From Eubacteriales bacterium (GTDB taxonomy: Bacteria; Bacillota; Clostridia; Christensenellales; Aristaeellaceae), in the NCBI GenBank assembly GCA_028705775.1, contig JAQWCW010000027.1:1-36410 (forward strand): a stretch of DNA of 36,410 bases. The letters run 5' to 3'. Positions 27,076-35,301 of the stretch are shown here, one piece after another. How positions within the stretch are numbered: position 1 is the first letter of the stretch; each line of letters begins with the position of its first letter. The notes under the pieces are model-generated. The model searched no databases and was not told where the DNA came from. It saw nothing but the letters and a program-made list of their open reading frames with translations. The position numbers and the translations under genes are program-made.

Positions 27076-27309
27076 TCACTTATCGGTCTTCTTGATTTTG
27101 TCGAACCCGTGGATCGCCGCCAATGTGGAACCATTGTCCCAGTTGATATGGATACCGCCAGCGTCGTCGACCATCTGAACGGTACCCTTTAGTCCCGGCG
27201 GCATCTCGCGGTAAGGGTCGTTCATCTCAATCAGTTCCACACGGGTGCCCTCGGGATACTCCTCCCGCAGACGCGCGAGGACTTCCGGGCGTATGTGCAT
27301 CGCAAACAT
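27076..27309 (-). CDS. DUF4314 domain protein
   Basis: A 77-residue protein matching the small DUF4314 family: EYPEGTRVELIEMNDPY, MPPGLKGTVQMVDDAGGIHI and WDNGSTLAAIHGFDKIK. The pattern suggests a compact SH3-like beta-barrel. The family is common in phages and integrative elements of Bacillota, and its role is unknown. AAGGAGG precedes the ATG. It sits between the tape measure and Dit genes, an unusual place for a non-structural gene, and a stem-loop follows it. Confidence 0.82.
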   Translation of the reverse strand: MFAMHIRPEVLARLREEYPEGTRVELIEMNDPYREMPPGLKGTVQMVDDAGGIHINWDNGSTLAAIHGFDKIKKTDK

Positions 27310-27373
27310 AATAAACCTCCTTTCCGTTAAGGTAGGGTATCTATCCCTCCGAAGCCCGGAAAAGTCAAGATAA

Positions 27374-30300
27374 TTATGCCATCCGCAGCCCTTTTCCGCG
27401 TTGCTGTCTTTTCGTCAGGTTGGCGATCTCTACAGCCAGCGCGTAAGCATCTTGATTATCACTGATGTAAAAGTTGCTTCCCGCAAACGAGATCGTATTT
27501 TGGCTGTTGTAGGTGCGGCGATTATCGTTACTGGTTGTGGTAATACTCCCAACCTTTGCTTCACCAGTCAGGTAGCGCGTAGCATTCTGAATGATCTTCG
27601 CTTGTGTTTTGCTTTCCTTGAGTACACCTTCGCCGAAACCGCGCATGGCCATCGCGCCTACTTCATCACGGAAGACACGCGACGGCGATTTGATCTTGAG
27701 TTCACTCTTTGCGGCGGCCACAGCGGCACGGGCGGCGGAGCGCATTGCGGCGATCACGCCACTGCGTCCCGCGTTGATGCCCGCTGTCAGACCGCTCATA
27801 GCGTTTACGCCTGCGGAGCGTAGTGTGGTTGATGTCAACACGGCAGCCAGCGAGGTTTGGATGTTTTGCGCGACGTTGGAAGCGTCTGAAGAAAAGCTGT
27901 ACGCTGTCATGCCGATGCCAACGCCTGCGGCAACATTGTCGCCTACAGGCTTCACACGCGTAGATGGAGATTGAATACCCAGCGCAAGATTGAGCGCATC
28001 TTCCAGATTCCCGGCGACGGTTTCCGCGTCGCTGCCCCAGCCTGCTTCGGTCATGCCCTGTGCGATGCCCTCCCGGACATGCGCGCCGGTGCTGGTCACA
28101 TCCAATCCGTTCAGGAAGGTTACAATGGTCTGCAGGTTATTGAGATCGGCCTCAGACACTTCCTGCCCTTGCTGGATTGCAGAAACCATCTCGGCGACAT
28201 AAGCCGAGAGCTCCGCGACCGTTTCTTGGTTGAAGTCCAGCTTCATGCTGGTGTCGAGCACACCGAGATCAGTGGATTCCCCGAACAATGTCGCCCAGAA
28301 CTTATCCCAAGCGTTATAATCCAGCGTTTTTTGGTAGGAGTCCAAGCGCCCGATGGCGCTGTTCATCAGATCGATGGATGTGGTGGGCATGATGCCCGTC
28401 CATGCCGCCTGCCATGTGCCGCCCAGTTTGTAGACCTCATCGACCGCCTGACTGGTGCTGTCGATGGCTTCCTGCGTGCCGGTGACTTCGGGCGTGATGA
28501 GTACATGCAGTGTTCCGTCTTGATCCAGCGCGGCGATGGTATCGGCGGTTATAGTTCCGTTGGGTACGGCAGTGATGGGAACCTCCACGCCGTCTTTCCA
28601 AAACTTTACTTTGCCGTTGGCGAGAAGTTGATCCAGGTTCCCTTGCTCAAGTTCGCCCAGCCGCACAGGCACCTCAAGCTGGAGGTCGGGGTTATCCTTC
28701 AAACTCTGATATGCCAGATAATCATAACCGGTAATCACAACACGCGTCTGGGGCTTAGGTATCGTTACGCCCTCGGCCTCGCGGTATTCCGTGATATACG
28801 CCGTCAGGGATGGAAGCAGCTTCGATTTATCGCAGCCTGTGGCTTCGGCGTAGCTGCTCACGATGGCTTCGATTTGGCTCGGTGTCAGCGCCGTAATATC
28901 GACGCCCTCCGCCTGCAGGTATTTGACGACCATCGCCGTGACATTGTCCGGTGTCAGAGCGGTGGTGAGCGCGCCGCCCGTCGCTTCTTCATAAGCGAGG
29001 ACGAACGCGGTGACGGCGGAGGGGCTCAACGCGGAAGTATCCACGCCTTCTTTTTCGAGATACTTCATGATATAAGCGGTGATCTCGTCAGGCTTGAGTG
29101 TGGAAATATCCGCCCCGGCGGCAAGTTCCTTATACCCCGCAACCATTGCGGTGACGTTGGTGGGATTGAGCGCGGATACGTCCGTGCCGCTGGTCGCCTC
29201 AGCGTAGGTCGAAACATACGCGATCAGGCCTTGCGGGGTAAGGGATGCCTTGTTTGCACCTTCAGGTACTTCTGTGTACGCTGATATGAACGCTTCAACC
29301 TTGGGCTGCTGGGCAGCAGCACTTTCGCCTTCAATAAATCCGGTAATGATCGCTTCCGTGGTGATCGCGCCGGGGTTGGCGGCAAACGCATCCCAGCGTG
29401 CCTGCGCGCCGGTCATGTCAAGATCGGTTGTGATCTTGAGTACTTCTTTCGGAAGCGCTTCATTGAACATGCCGTATAAGCCGGGCAGATCTGTCTTGAT
29501 GAGGTCAATGTAGCCCGCGATCCCAGCAAACTGATCCATCTGGGCTGTGAAGTCGATATCGGGGAACAGTTGGGCGACTTCGCCTTCTGTCAAGCCGCTG
29601 TCCATCAGGGCTTGGATCTGCGTCATCATTGAAAGGTACTCAGTGAGCGCACCCTCATCCATGCGGGATGAAAGCTGTTGAAGCTCGGTCAACAGCGCAG
29701 GCTTTTCCGACTCGCTTGCGAGGCTGTACGCACGCAGCCTGGTCAGGAGCTCATCCACCTGCGTGCTGGCTTCCTGTATATCCCCCTGCTCCCATACAGG
29801 CATGACCACCTGAGAAAGCGCTTGGGCGTACTCCAGCGCGGCAGCGCGCCGTTCGTCACGATACTTCTCGTTCAGTCCCTCCAGCGCTGTGCGACGTTCG
29901 TCCTCATCCTTGATCAACTGAATGACGGCATACTCTTTATCGTACTGCTCGTCCAGCTTTCCGTTGACAGCAGCCATACCCTCGGAAAGTCCCAGCACCG
30001 CGTTCTCGTAAACGGAAATGTCCGCGTCCGAACGCCCCCGTGCCTGAGCCCGTGCGATCTCAGCATTCACCTTCTGCAGCACAGTATCGAAGCCGTCAGT
30101 GTCTGCCGGTGTGAGCTTATACTTGATTTCGATGGCTTCCCGCGCATCGATGAGTTCCTGAAGGCGAACCTTATCCTTTGCAGAAAAGTTGCCGTTTTGG
30201 CGTCTCTTCAGCAGTTTTCCGATCTCGGCGTCCAAAGAGTCCAGCGTTTTGATATCCGCCGCCAACTGACTGGAGACGGAATTGTATCCGGCTTCGTCTG

Positions 30301-32983
30301 CCGTGGCCTTAAGTCCCTGAAGCTCCTCGCGAGTGGAAGCGGTCAGCACTTTGAAGGATTCCGTCCACGAGGTGACGATCTCATCCGTTTCTTTCTGCCC
30401 GTCCGACCAGACGGCGAGCAGACCGGAAAGCCAGTCCTGCCCGGTCTGTGTTTCTCTGGCAAAGTCTCCTTCTGTCATGCCGAAGAAAGACAGCCCCTCC
30501 CTGGAGCCGTAGAAGGTTTCAGCAGCGGTTTCTTTCCATTTGTCGGCGGTCTCCTGCATTCCCTTAAGCGCCTCGCGCGCTTCCTTCGCGCCGGAGACGT
30601 AATCCGCCAGAGCAATCGTACCGGCAATGACCGCCGCTGCGACCGCGAACCACACGGAGGGCGACTTGCCCAATACAGACAGAAACCCAGAAAACCCGCC
30701 TCCCGCCTTGCCGACGGCTGTAGCAAACTTCCCGATACCGCCGGTCACAACGCCCAGCCCTTTGGTGAGCTTGCCCAAGATCAAGATAACCGGGCCGATA
30801 GACGCAGCGATAGCGGCGAACTTGATGAGCTGCGCGCGCTGGTTATCGTCAAGGTTCATGAACCGTTCCAGTAGTTCCGACGCACCGTCGATGAGTTTCT
30901 GGATGGTGGGGTTCAGGTCATTGCCGATCTGCCGAGCGAACATCATGGCTGTATTCTTCAGATTGGCGAGCTTGCTCTCTGTAGTGGCGTATCGTTTCCC
31001 GGCTTCCTCCGTCAGCGCAGTGTTTTCGCCCCACGCGGCAGTTGCCGTGACCTGTGTGCTGGCGAAAAGCTCCGTGGCGTTTGTAGCACGCAGCAGTGTG
31101 TCCCGAAGGCGGATCTCACTGATGCCGATCTCCTCGAGCACGGCGATGGCGCTTTCGCCCTCGTCGTCCAGCTGAGAAAGACCGACGATGAAAGCCTGAA
31201 ACGCGGCAGCAGGATCGGCATCCCATAACGCCTTGAATTGCGCGGCGCTCATCCCGGCAACCTTGCCAAAGTCCTCCAGAGCCTGTCCGCCTGTAGCGGA
31301 AGCAACCTCCATTTTGACCAGTGCCTTTGAAAACGCGGAGCCACCCATCTGCGCCTCGATGCCAACGGAAGAAAGCGCAGTGGCGAAGCCCAGAATCTGC
31401 GCTTCCGACAGTCCCACTTGCTGACCGGCACCCGCAAGGCGCATGGACATCTCCATGATCGCAGATTCTGTCGTGGCATAGTTATTGCCCAATTCGACCA
31501 GTGTCGATCCGAGGTTCTGGAACAGAGACTGATCCATGTTCATGATGTTGGCGAACTTGGCCAGCGTGGAAGCCGCGTCAGATGCGACGATATTCGTGGA
31601 GTTGCCCAAATCGATCATTGTCCGAGCGAACTCCATCAGGTGCTCATTCTGAATGCCCAACTGCCCTGCGACCGCGACGACCTCGGCGATATCATCTGCG
31701 GAGGACGCCACTTGTGTTGACATCTCCTCAATATCGTCAGAAAGCTGAGCAAATTCGGCATCTGTGGCATCCACGGTCTTGCGAACGGATGCGAATGCAG
31801 ATTCGTAGCTAATGCTGGCCTTGATCGCGGAAGCTCCCAGAGCGATGATGGGCGTGGTGACCGTTGTTGAGAGCGTCCTGCCGATCTTGGTCATCGTCTT
31901 GCTGACGGTGTCGCACTTTTTGCTGAACTCTTCCAGCGATTTCCCGGCGGCAGTCCACTCGGATTTCGCGGTTTTAAGTTCCTTATTGCAGGCAGCGATA
32001 TCTGCTTGCGTCTGGCGGACAGATGCGCGAGCATTGTTGAGAGCGGCTTCCGCATCCTGCACCGCATCTGTCGCTTCGCGGATTTTATCGTTATCGCCCA
32101 CAGCCTGCGCGGCAGCCAGCTGCTCCCGCGCGCCTTCCAGCGCGTGCTCATACTGCTGGACGGCTTGCTGTTGAAATGTCAGTTTCTCCTGAAGGAGTGT
32201 GAGCTTCGCTGTCAATCCCTCAGCCGATTTGTCGAAGTCCTTCACACCGGCAGCCGCCAGTCTAAAGCGGCTTTCGGCGTTCTTCATCTGTTTGCCGATG
32301 CTGGCAATGGCCTGTTCGCTGCGGACGATGGTTTGCCCGGCGGCGTCCCACTGGGTCTGCGATAGGGCAAGTTGACGGTTGCACTGATCGATCTCGCTGG
32401 CAGTCTCCCGCACAGCCGCCTTCGCTCCGTTGAGTTTGGCCTGCGCGGAGGAAAAAGCGTCAGCGGCATTCTGTGTGGATTTCTGAAGCGCAACATTCTG
32501 TCCCTGCAGCTTACGGATTTCCGTACACTGATCCCGGTATTCCACCTTAACCGCGTCCAGATTCTCCTTGGCGGCAATGGTCGCGGAGTCGGTTTCTCCA
32601 AGTGTGGTTTTATAATGCGTATATGCCGTCGCGGCATTCGAGACTTCCTGCTTCAGCTGTGCCTGACGGGTCTTCGCGTCTGTGAGTCGCTGGTTGTAAT
32701 CGTTCTGGCGGTCGTAACACTCCTGCAGCTTGCCGCTTGTCTGAGTGAGCGCGCGCTCGTACTGTGTAACCGCGTCCTTTTGCAGGGAGAGCTTGCGTTC
32801 CAGCGTCGATAGCTTCGCAGCCAGCCCGGCGGTGGTGGACTCGAACTTGTCCACTCCGGCGCTTGCCAGCTTAAACGCCGACTCCGCTTCCTGTATCTGC
32901 TTTTGGATGGATTTGATGTTGCGGGTAAAGTTATCGCTGTTCAAAGATAACGACACGACCAGATCGCGGAGCGTTTCACTCAA
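27374..32983 (-). CDS. Phage tail tape measure protein (TP901 type)
   Basis: An 1869-residue tape measure protein, which sets tail length and is ejected ahead of the DNA. Residues 1-355 are predicted coiled coil with two related blocks (starting SIQKQIQEAESAFKLASAG at 25 and SIGKQMKNAESRFRLAAAG at 228). Residues about 380-700 match the TP901 core domain (SYESAFASVRKTVDATDAEF, IMNMDQSLFQNLGSTLVELG). A hydrophobic segment (SVWFAVAAAVIAGTIALADY) follows. Further on are six to seven tandem 23-24-residue repeats, and the C-terminal part is helical with LNLALGIQSPSTRVKPVG. It begins at a TTG preceded by AGGTGAG. At about 1.5 angstrom per residue it predicts a tail near 280 nm, on the long side. Confidence 0.95.
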   Translation of the reverse strand: MSETLRDLVVSLSLNSDNFTRNIKSIQKQIQEAESAFKLASAGVDKFESTTAGLAAKLSTLERKLSLQKDAVTQYERALTQTSGKLQECYDRQNDYNQRLTDAKTRQAQLKQEVSNAATAYTHYKTTLGETDSATIAAKENLDAVKVEYRDQCTEIRKLQGQNVALQKSTQNAADAFSSAQAKLNGAKAAVRETASEIDQCNRQLALSQTQWDAAGQTIVRSEQAIASIGKQMKNAESRFRLAAAGVKDFDKSAEGLTAKLTLLQEKLTFQQQAVQQYEHALEGAREQLAAAQAVGDNDKIREATDAVQDAEAALNNARASVRQTQADIAACNKELKTAKSEWTAAGKSLEEFSKKCDTVSKTMTKIGRTLSTTVTTPIIALGASAIKASISYESAFASVRKTVDATDAEFAQLSDDIEEMSTQVASSADDIAEVVAVAGQLGIQNEHLMEFARTMIDLGNSTNIVASDAASTLAKFANIMNMDQSLFQNLGSTLVELGNNYATTESAIMEMSMRLAGAGQQVGLSEAQILGFATALSSVGIEAQMGGSAFSKALVKMEVASATGGQALEDFGKVAGMSAAQFKALWDADPAAAFQAFIVGLSQLDDEGESAIAVLEEIGISEIRLRDTLLRATNATELFASTQVTATAAWGENTALTEEAGKRYATTESKLANLKNTAMMFARQIGNDLNPTIQKLIDGASELLERFMNLDDNQRAQLIKFAAIAASIGPVILILGKLTKGLGVVTGGIGKFATAVGKAGGGFSGFLSVLGKSPSVWFAVAAAVIAGTIALADYVSGAKEAREALKGMQETADKWKETAAETFYGSREGLSFFGMTEGDFARETQTGQDWLSGLLAVWSDGQKETDEIVTSWTESFKVLTASTREELQGLKATADEAGYNSVSSQLAADIKTLDSLDAEIGKLLKRRQNGNFSAKDKVRLQELIDAREAIEIKYKLTPADTDGFDTVLQKVNAEIARAQARGRSDADISVYENAVLGLSEGMAAVNGKLDEQYDKEYAVIQLIKDEDERRTALEGLNEKYRDERRAAALEYAQALSQVVMPVWEQGDIQEASTQVDELLTRLRAYSLASESEKPALLTELQQLSSRMDEGALTEYLSMMTQIQALMDSGLTEGEVAQLFPDIDFTAQMDQFAGIAGYIDLIKTDLPGLYGMFNEALPKEVLKITTDLDMTGAQARWDAFAANPGAITTEAIITGFIEGESAAAQQPKVEAFISAYTEVPEGANKASLTPQGLIAYVSTYAEATSGTDVSALNPTNVTAMVAGYKELAAGADISTLKPDEITAYIMKYLEKEGVDTSALSPSAVTAFVLAYEEATGGALTTALTPDNVTAMVVKYLQAEGVDITALTPSQIEAIVSSYAEATGCDKSKLLPSLTAYITEYREAEGVTIPKPQTRVVITGYDYLAYQSLKDNPDLQLEVPVRLGELEQGNLDQLLANGKVKFWKDGVEVPITAVPNGTITADTIAALDQDGTLHVLITPEVTGTQEAIDSTSQAVDEVYKLGGTWQAAWTGIMPTTSIDLMNSAIGRLDSYQKTLDYNAWDKFWATLFGESTDLGVLDTSMKLDFNQETVAELSAYVAEMVSAIQQGQEVSEADLNNLQTIVTFLNGLDVTSTGAHVREGIAQGMTEAGWGSDAETVAGNLEDALNLALGIQSPSTRVKPVGDNVAAGVGIGMTAYSFSSDASNVAQNIQTSLAAVLTSTTLRSAGVNAMSGLTAGINAGRSGVIAAMRSAARAAVAAAKSELKIKSPSRVFRDEVGAMAMRGFGEGVLKESKTQAKIIQNATRYLTGEAKVGSITTTSNDNRRTYNSQNTISFAGSNFYISDNQDAYALAVEIANLTKRQQRGKGLRMA
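28766..29239 (-). repeat. Tandem 69-72-bp repeats in the tape measure gene
   Basis: Six to seven in-frame units of 23-24 codons. Each starts near a Pro and carries a T-A-x-V-x-x-Y core, for example NPTNVTAMVAGYKELAAG, SPSAVTAFVLAYEEATGG and TPDNVTAMVVKYLQAEGV. Gain or loss of units would change tape length. Confidence 0.8.
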
Positions 32984-33013
32984 GATTTCTCACCTGCCTA
33001 TCTATGCACAAAT

Positions 33014-33039
33014 GAAAAAAGCACCCTTGCCGGATGCTT
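33014..33039 (-). terminator. Terminator between tail chaperone and tape measure
   Basis: An 8-bp stem (33032-33039 with 33019-33026) with a 5-nt loop is followed by six T on the minus strand. It begins just after the stop of the chaperone extension. It would reduce transcription into the tape measure gene. Confidence 0.75.
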
Positions 33040-33042
33040 TCA

Positions 33043-33342
33043 TCAGGGTTCTAGATTACCCCAAACTTCATCAATGAACCGTACCTTGGGCGCTTTCTGG
33101 GCTTTCTCCCGGTTTGCACTCCACGCGCGAATACGCAGGAAACCGGGCATGTCCATTTCGTCAATTTCCTTCATGCGCCACCCATCCTCCAGAAGAGAAT
33201 TGTAGGTGGAATAGATAAAGTCATGCAGCGTCAGGCGGGAGTCGTCGTCACTGCCGTCTCCATTGCCTTCGCTGCCTTCGTAGGGAATTCGTCCAGAATC
33301 TCCGTTGTCTGAGTTTGCACCGCCATGAGCGCCAGCGCGATG
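33043..33342 (-). CDS. Tail chaperone extension in the -1 frame (gpGT-like)
   Basis: A frame lying -1 to the chaperone gene stays open for 300 nt and continues past its stop. The protein-like part reads LTLHDFIYSTYNSLLEDGW, RMKEIDEMDMPGFLRIRAWS and ends VRFIDEVWGNLEP. In many siphoviruses the chaperone is made in a short and a -1-frameshifted long form (gpG and gpGT of lambda), encoded just before the tape measure gene as here. No canonical X-XXY-YYZ slippery heptamer is seen in the overlap. Alternatively an ATG at 33174 would give a free 43-residue protein, with GGAGG 11 nt upstream. The conserved look of the part before that ATG favours frameshifting. Confidence 0.6.
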   Translation of the reverse strand, partial: HRAGAHGGANSDNGDSGRIPYEGSEGNGDGSDDDSRLTLHDFIYSTYNSLLEDGWRMKEIDEMDMPGFLRIRAWSANREKAQKAPKVRFIDEVWGNLEP

Positions 33343-33614
33343 TCATGCATCAGGCGATCCACAGGATAGCCGTCGAGCACGTCGTCCGGGGTAAACTGGT
33401 TCCCGAACAACAGACAGAACCAATGGATCATTACGTCCATCGCTTCCGGGATAGCGACCTGCTGATCTTCCGGGATGGTCTCACCTTTCACAGCGGCGTT
33501 GGACAGCGCAACAATGCGACCGTACATTTTGGCGGCAGGCTCCATCTCACGCAGAGTGCGACCGGGAATATAATCGACCGTATACTTCTTATCTTTCAGG
33601 TTACAGGTAATCAC
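33231..33614 (-). CDS. Tail assembly chaperone (gpG-like)
   Basis: A 127-residue acidic helical protein upstream of the tape measure gene, matching the phage tail assembly chaperone (TAC) position and style. Segments include VDYIPGRTLREMEPAAKMY, VMIHWFCLLFGNQFTPDDVL and YPVDRLMHDIALALMAVQTQ. The chaperone coats the tape measure during tail assembly and is absent from the finished virion. The GTG at 33614 is chosen because AAGGAGG lies 6 nt upstream; the in-frame ATG at 33635 is before that box. An overlapping -1 frame continues the protein. Confidence 0.75.
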   Translation of the reverse strand: MITCNLKDKKYTVDYIPGRTLREMEPAAKMYGRIVALSNAAVKGETIPEDQQVAIPEAMDVMIHWFCLLFGNQFTPDDVLDGYPVDRLMHDIALALMAVQTQTTEILDEFPTKAAKAMETAVTTTPA

Positions 33615-33636
33615 GCGAACCCTCCTTTCGGGCATG

Positions 33637-33666
33637 AAAAAGCCTCACGGCGTTTGGCCATGAGGC
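33637..33666 (-). terminator. Terminator before the tail chaperone gene
   Basis: A stem of GCCTCA/TGAGGC plus GGC/GCC around one mismatch and a 5-nt loop is followed by TTTTT on the minus strand. It lies 30 bp after the 58-aa gene and closes the inserted block. Confidence 0.75.
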
Positions 33667-33695
33667 ATTAAGTATTTACAGTCGGGCATGGAGTA

Positions 33696-33872
33696 TTACA
33701 GTAAGAATCCGTCCTTTAGGGCTTCCTGATACTGGCGTTCCCGCTCTTCGTCTTCCTCGTGCACCATATCAATGAGCCATTGCGGCGTGCCTTCCTTGAA
33801 AGTGTTCTTGTCGAAGTCAAACCATTTCTGGAAGTCCTCGTTGCTGTAGTAGTTTGGCGCAGGTCTTGACAT
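33696..33872 (-). CDS. Small 58-residue acidic phage protein
   Basis: An ATG that shares one base with the TAA of the metallopeptidase gene, preceded by AGGAGG, opens a 58-residue frame. It begins MSRPAPNYYSNEDFQKWF and continues with DKNTFKEGTPQWLIDMVHEE, then a charged helix (DEERERQYQEALKDG). No family is recognised. The ideal ribosome binding site and the coupling make it a real gene. Its fixed place after the peptidase gene suggests a partner or inhibitor of it, or a small tail factor; both are inference. Confidence 0.78.
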   Translation of the reverse strand: MSRPAPNYYSNEDFQKWFDFDKNTFKEGTPQWLIDMVHEEDEERERQYQEALKDGFLL

Positions 33873-34567
33873 TATCGAAGCCTCCTTAATATCTTGTCCA
33901 GTTCAGCCATGAACTCTTTGGCCATTCGACGAGGGGTGTCGGAGTGCATGCCCTCCGCGAAGGACTCCGCGAACCACTCTACACTTTTCGTTGCGCCGTA
34001 GCGGGAAACCTCTCGAGCGATGCTTGCGCTGTCCGTCGAAACGCCAAGCTTCGCCGCAATCTTCCCGCGCAGCGTCTTCGAGTTGAAATCCCAATCGCTG
34101 TAGCTTGCGTCCGATAAACGCATGCGCTGTGTGATATACCCGTCAATGGCATGCCCGATCTCATGCGTAACGATGGCCGACCAATCCGTGCCGACAGGAT
34201 GCCAGTTCGAACGAATGTCGGAAGCATACTGTTGGCGAAGCGTGGTCACGCTTCGGTACATGGAATCACTGACACGAATGGTGCCGGACGACAGTTTACA
34301 GTCAGCGTATGTCCCGGAACCGAGCGAGAAGGAAACGACGCCGTTGAAAAAGCCCTTCAGCTGCGGGTATCGGTCGAACACCTGCTTGTATGCTTCTGCG
34401 ATGCCTCGCGCGGCAGCGATGTCAATGCCGTTCAGAGATACACGGCTGTAAGGCGCGAACCAGTTTTGATTCCGAAGCCATTGATTAACCTGATCGACCG
34501 TGGTCAGGTTTTGCAGATTCCCTCCGCCGCCGGTTGCCCGGTGGCTTGATCCGCCTCGTCCACCCAT
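33872..34567 (-). CDS. Putative zinc metallopeptidase (HEXXH) in tail region
   Basis: A 231-residue protein with a Gly/Ser-rich N-terminus (GGRGGSSHRATGGGG) and a C-terminal zincin-like domain. The zinc site is His135-Glu136-x-x-His139 (AIVTHEIGHAIDGY). The likely third ligand is Glu201 in EWFAESFAEGMHSD, about 60 residues on, as in gluzincin-type peptidases. Similar domains occur at the ends of phage minor head or toxin-like proteins, but here it is a separate gene between the major tail protein and the tail chaperone. It could be an assembly protease, an injected effector or a host-control factor. It overlaps the 58-aa gene and has AGAGGTAA before its ATG. Confidence 0.75.
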   Translation of the reverse strand: MGGRGGSSHRATGGGGNLQNLTTVDQVNQWLRNQNWFAPYSRVSLNGIDIAAARGIAEAYKQVFDRYPQLKGFFNGVVSFSLGSGTYADCKLSSGTIRVSDSMYRSVTTLRQQYASDIRSNWHPVGTDWSAIVTHEIGHAIDGYITQRMRLSDASYSDWDFNSKTLRGKIAAKLGVSTDSASIAREVSRYGATKSVEWFAESFAEGMHSDTPRRMAKEFMAELDKILRRLR

Positions 34568-34570
34568 AGC

Positions 34571-35230
34571 TTACCTCTGCGGGCCGGGAGAATCAACCGC
34601 TGTGCGACGAGCGTTGACGGCTTTATAGAAAGCGTCGTATCGCTCGATATTCCCATCGCATCCGTCAGGCACATCGCCAAAAAAGAGCACCTTCTCAGGC
34701 TTCAGGCGAACGAGCGCCTCGCGGTAGCCGTCCATGAACAGTTGCCTGGCTTCTTTGCTCTTCTGCGTACCCACGGAGGAAACAGCGATCACGCCACCGA
34801 CCGGCTCTCCATCGAAGCACCAGTCGTAGCTGTCATGGTCGCTCCAACAAATAGAGGGATACACCCGAACCCCGAGGCTCTGCCAATACGCGCCAAGCTG
34901 GTGTTTGCGCCAATGGTTGTAGATCTGTACTGCCTTCGGGTAATCAGTAAACATCGAGAAATCGGCGGTTAGCACGGCAGGATACGCTCGCAGGAGCGCC
35001 GCGTACCGCTTCGGATCGTTCCACGTACGCTCGAACAGGTAATCGTCAATGAAGAAATGCACACCATGCGCGCCCCGATTGGAGTCTGTCAGAACGCTGT
35101 TGAAACCGATCCAGATCAACCGTTCCGGAGGGCGTTCCGGCTTGAGAACGGAAATATCGTGTTTCCCGGTCGTTTCGCAGTCGATCAGGCCAAGGTGATG
35201 CCCGTTACGCTGCAGGGCTTCCAGTGACAA
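34571..35230 (-). CDS. DUF4417 domain protein
   Basis: A 219-residue protein matching DUF4417: IWIGFNSVLTDSN, GVHFFIDDYLFERTWNDPKR, AVLTADFSMFTDYPKAVQIY, HQLGAYWQSLGVRVYP, ICWSDHDSYDWCFDGEP and a late EKVLFFGDVPDGCDGNIERY. The family is frequent in phages and mobile elements of Bacillota and has no known activity. It is not a structural protein, so it is probably cargo. The TTG at 35230 is chosen because AAGGAGG lies 8 nt upstream; the ATG at 35254 precedes that box. It ends 3 nt before the metallopeptidase gene. Confidence 0.82.
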   Translation of the reverse strand: MSLEALQRNGHHLGLIDCETTGKHDISVLKPERPPERLIWIGFNSVLTDSNRGAHGVHFFIDDYLFERTWNDPKRYAALLRAYPAVLTADFSMFTDYPKAVQIYNHWRKHQLGAYWQSLGVRVYPSICWSDHDSYDWCFDGEPVGGVIAVSSVGTQKSKEARQLFMDGYREALVRLKPEKVLFFGDVPDGCDGNIERYDAFYKAVNARRTAVDSPGPQR

Positions 35231-35255
35231 GCGCGTCGCCTCCTTCAAACGCAAA

Positions 35256-35284
35256 CAGGCACACTCCGCGAAAGAGTGTGCCTG
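35256..35284 (-). terminator. Stem-loop after the major tail protein gene
   Basis: A perfect 11-bp stem (35256-35266 with 35274-35284) has the loop CGCGAAA. The minus-strand tail is only moderately T-rich (GTTTGCGTTTG in part), so it may be a weak terminator or an mRNA 3'-end stabiliser for the highly expressed tail protein. Confidence 0.55.
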
Positions 35285-35301
35285 TGGCGTAGATTATCCT
35301 T

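Noticed and set aside
27971-29284. A 437-codon plus-strand frame inside the tape measure gene
   Set aside because: It is antisense to a well-supported gene and opposite to every other prophage gene; the composition is shadow-like.
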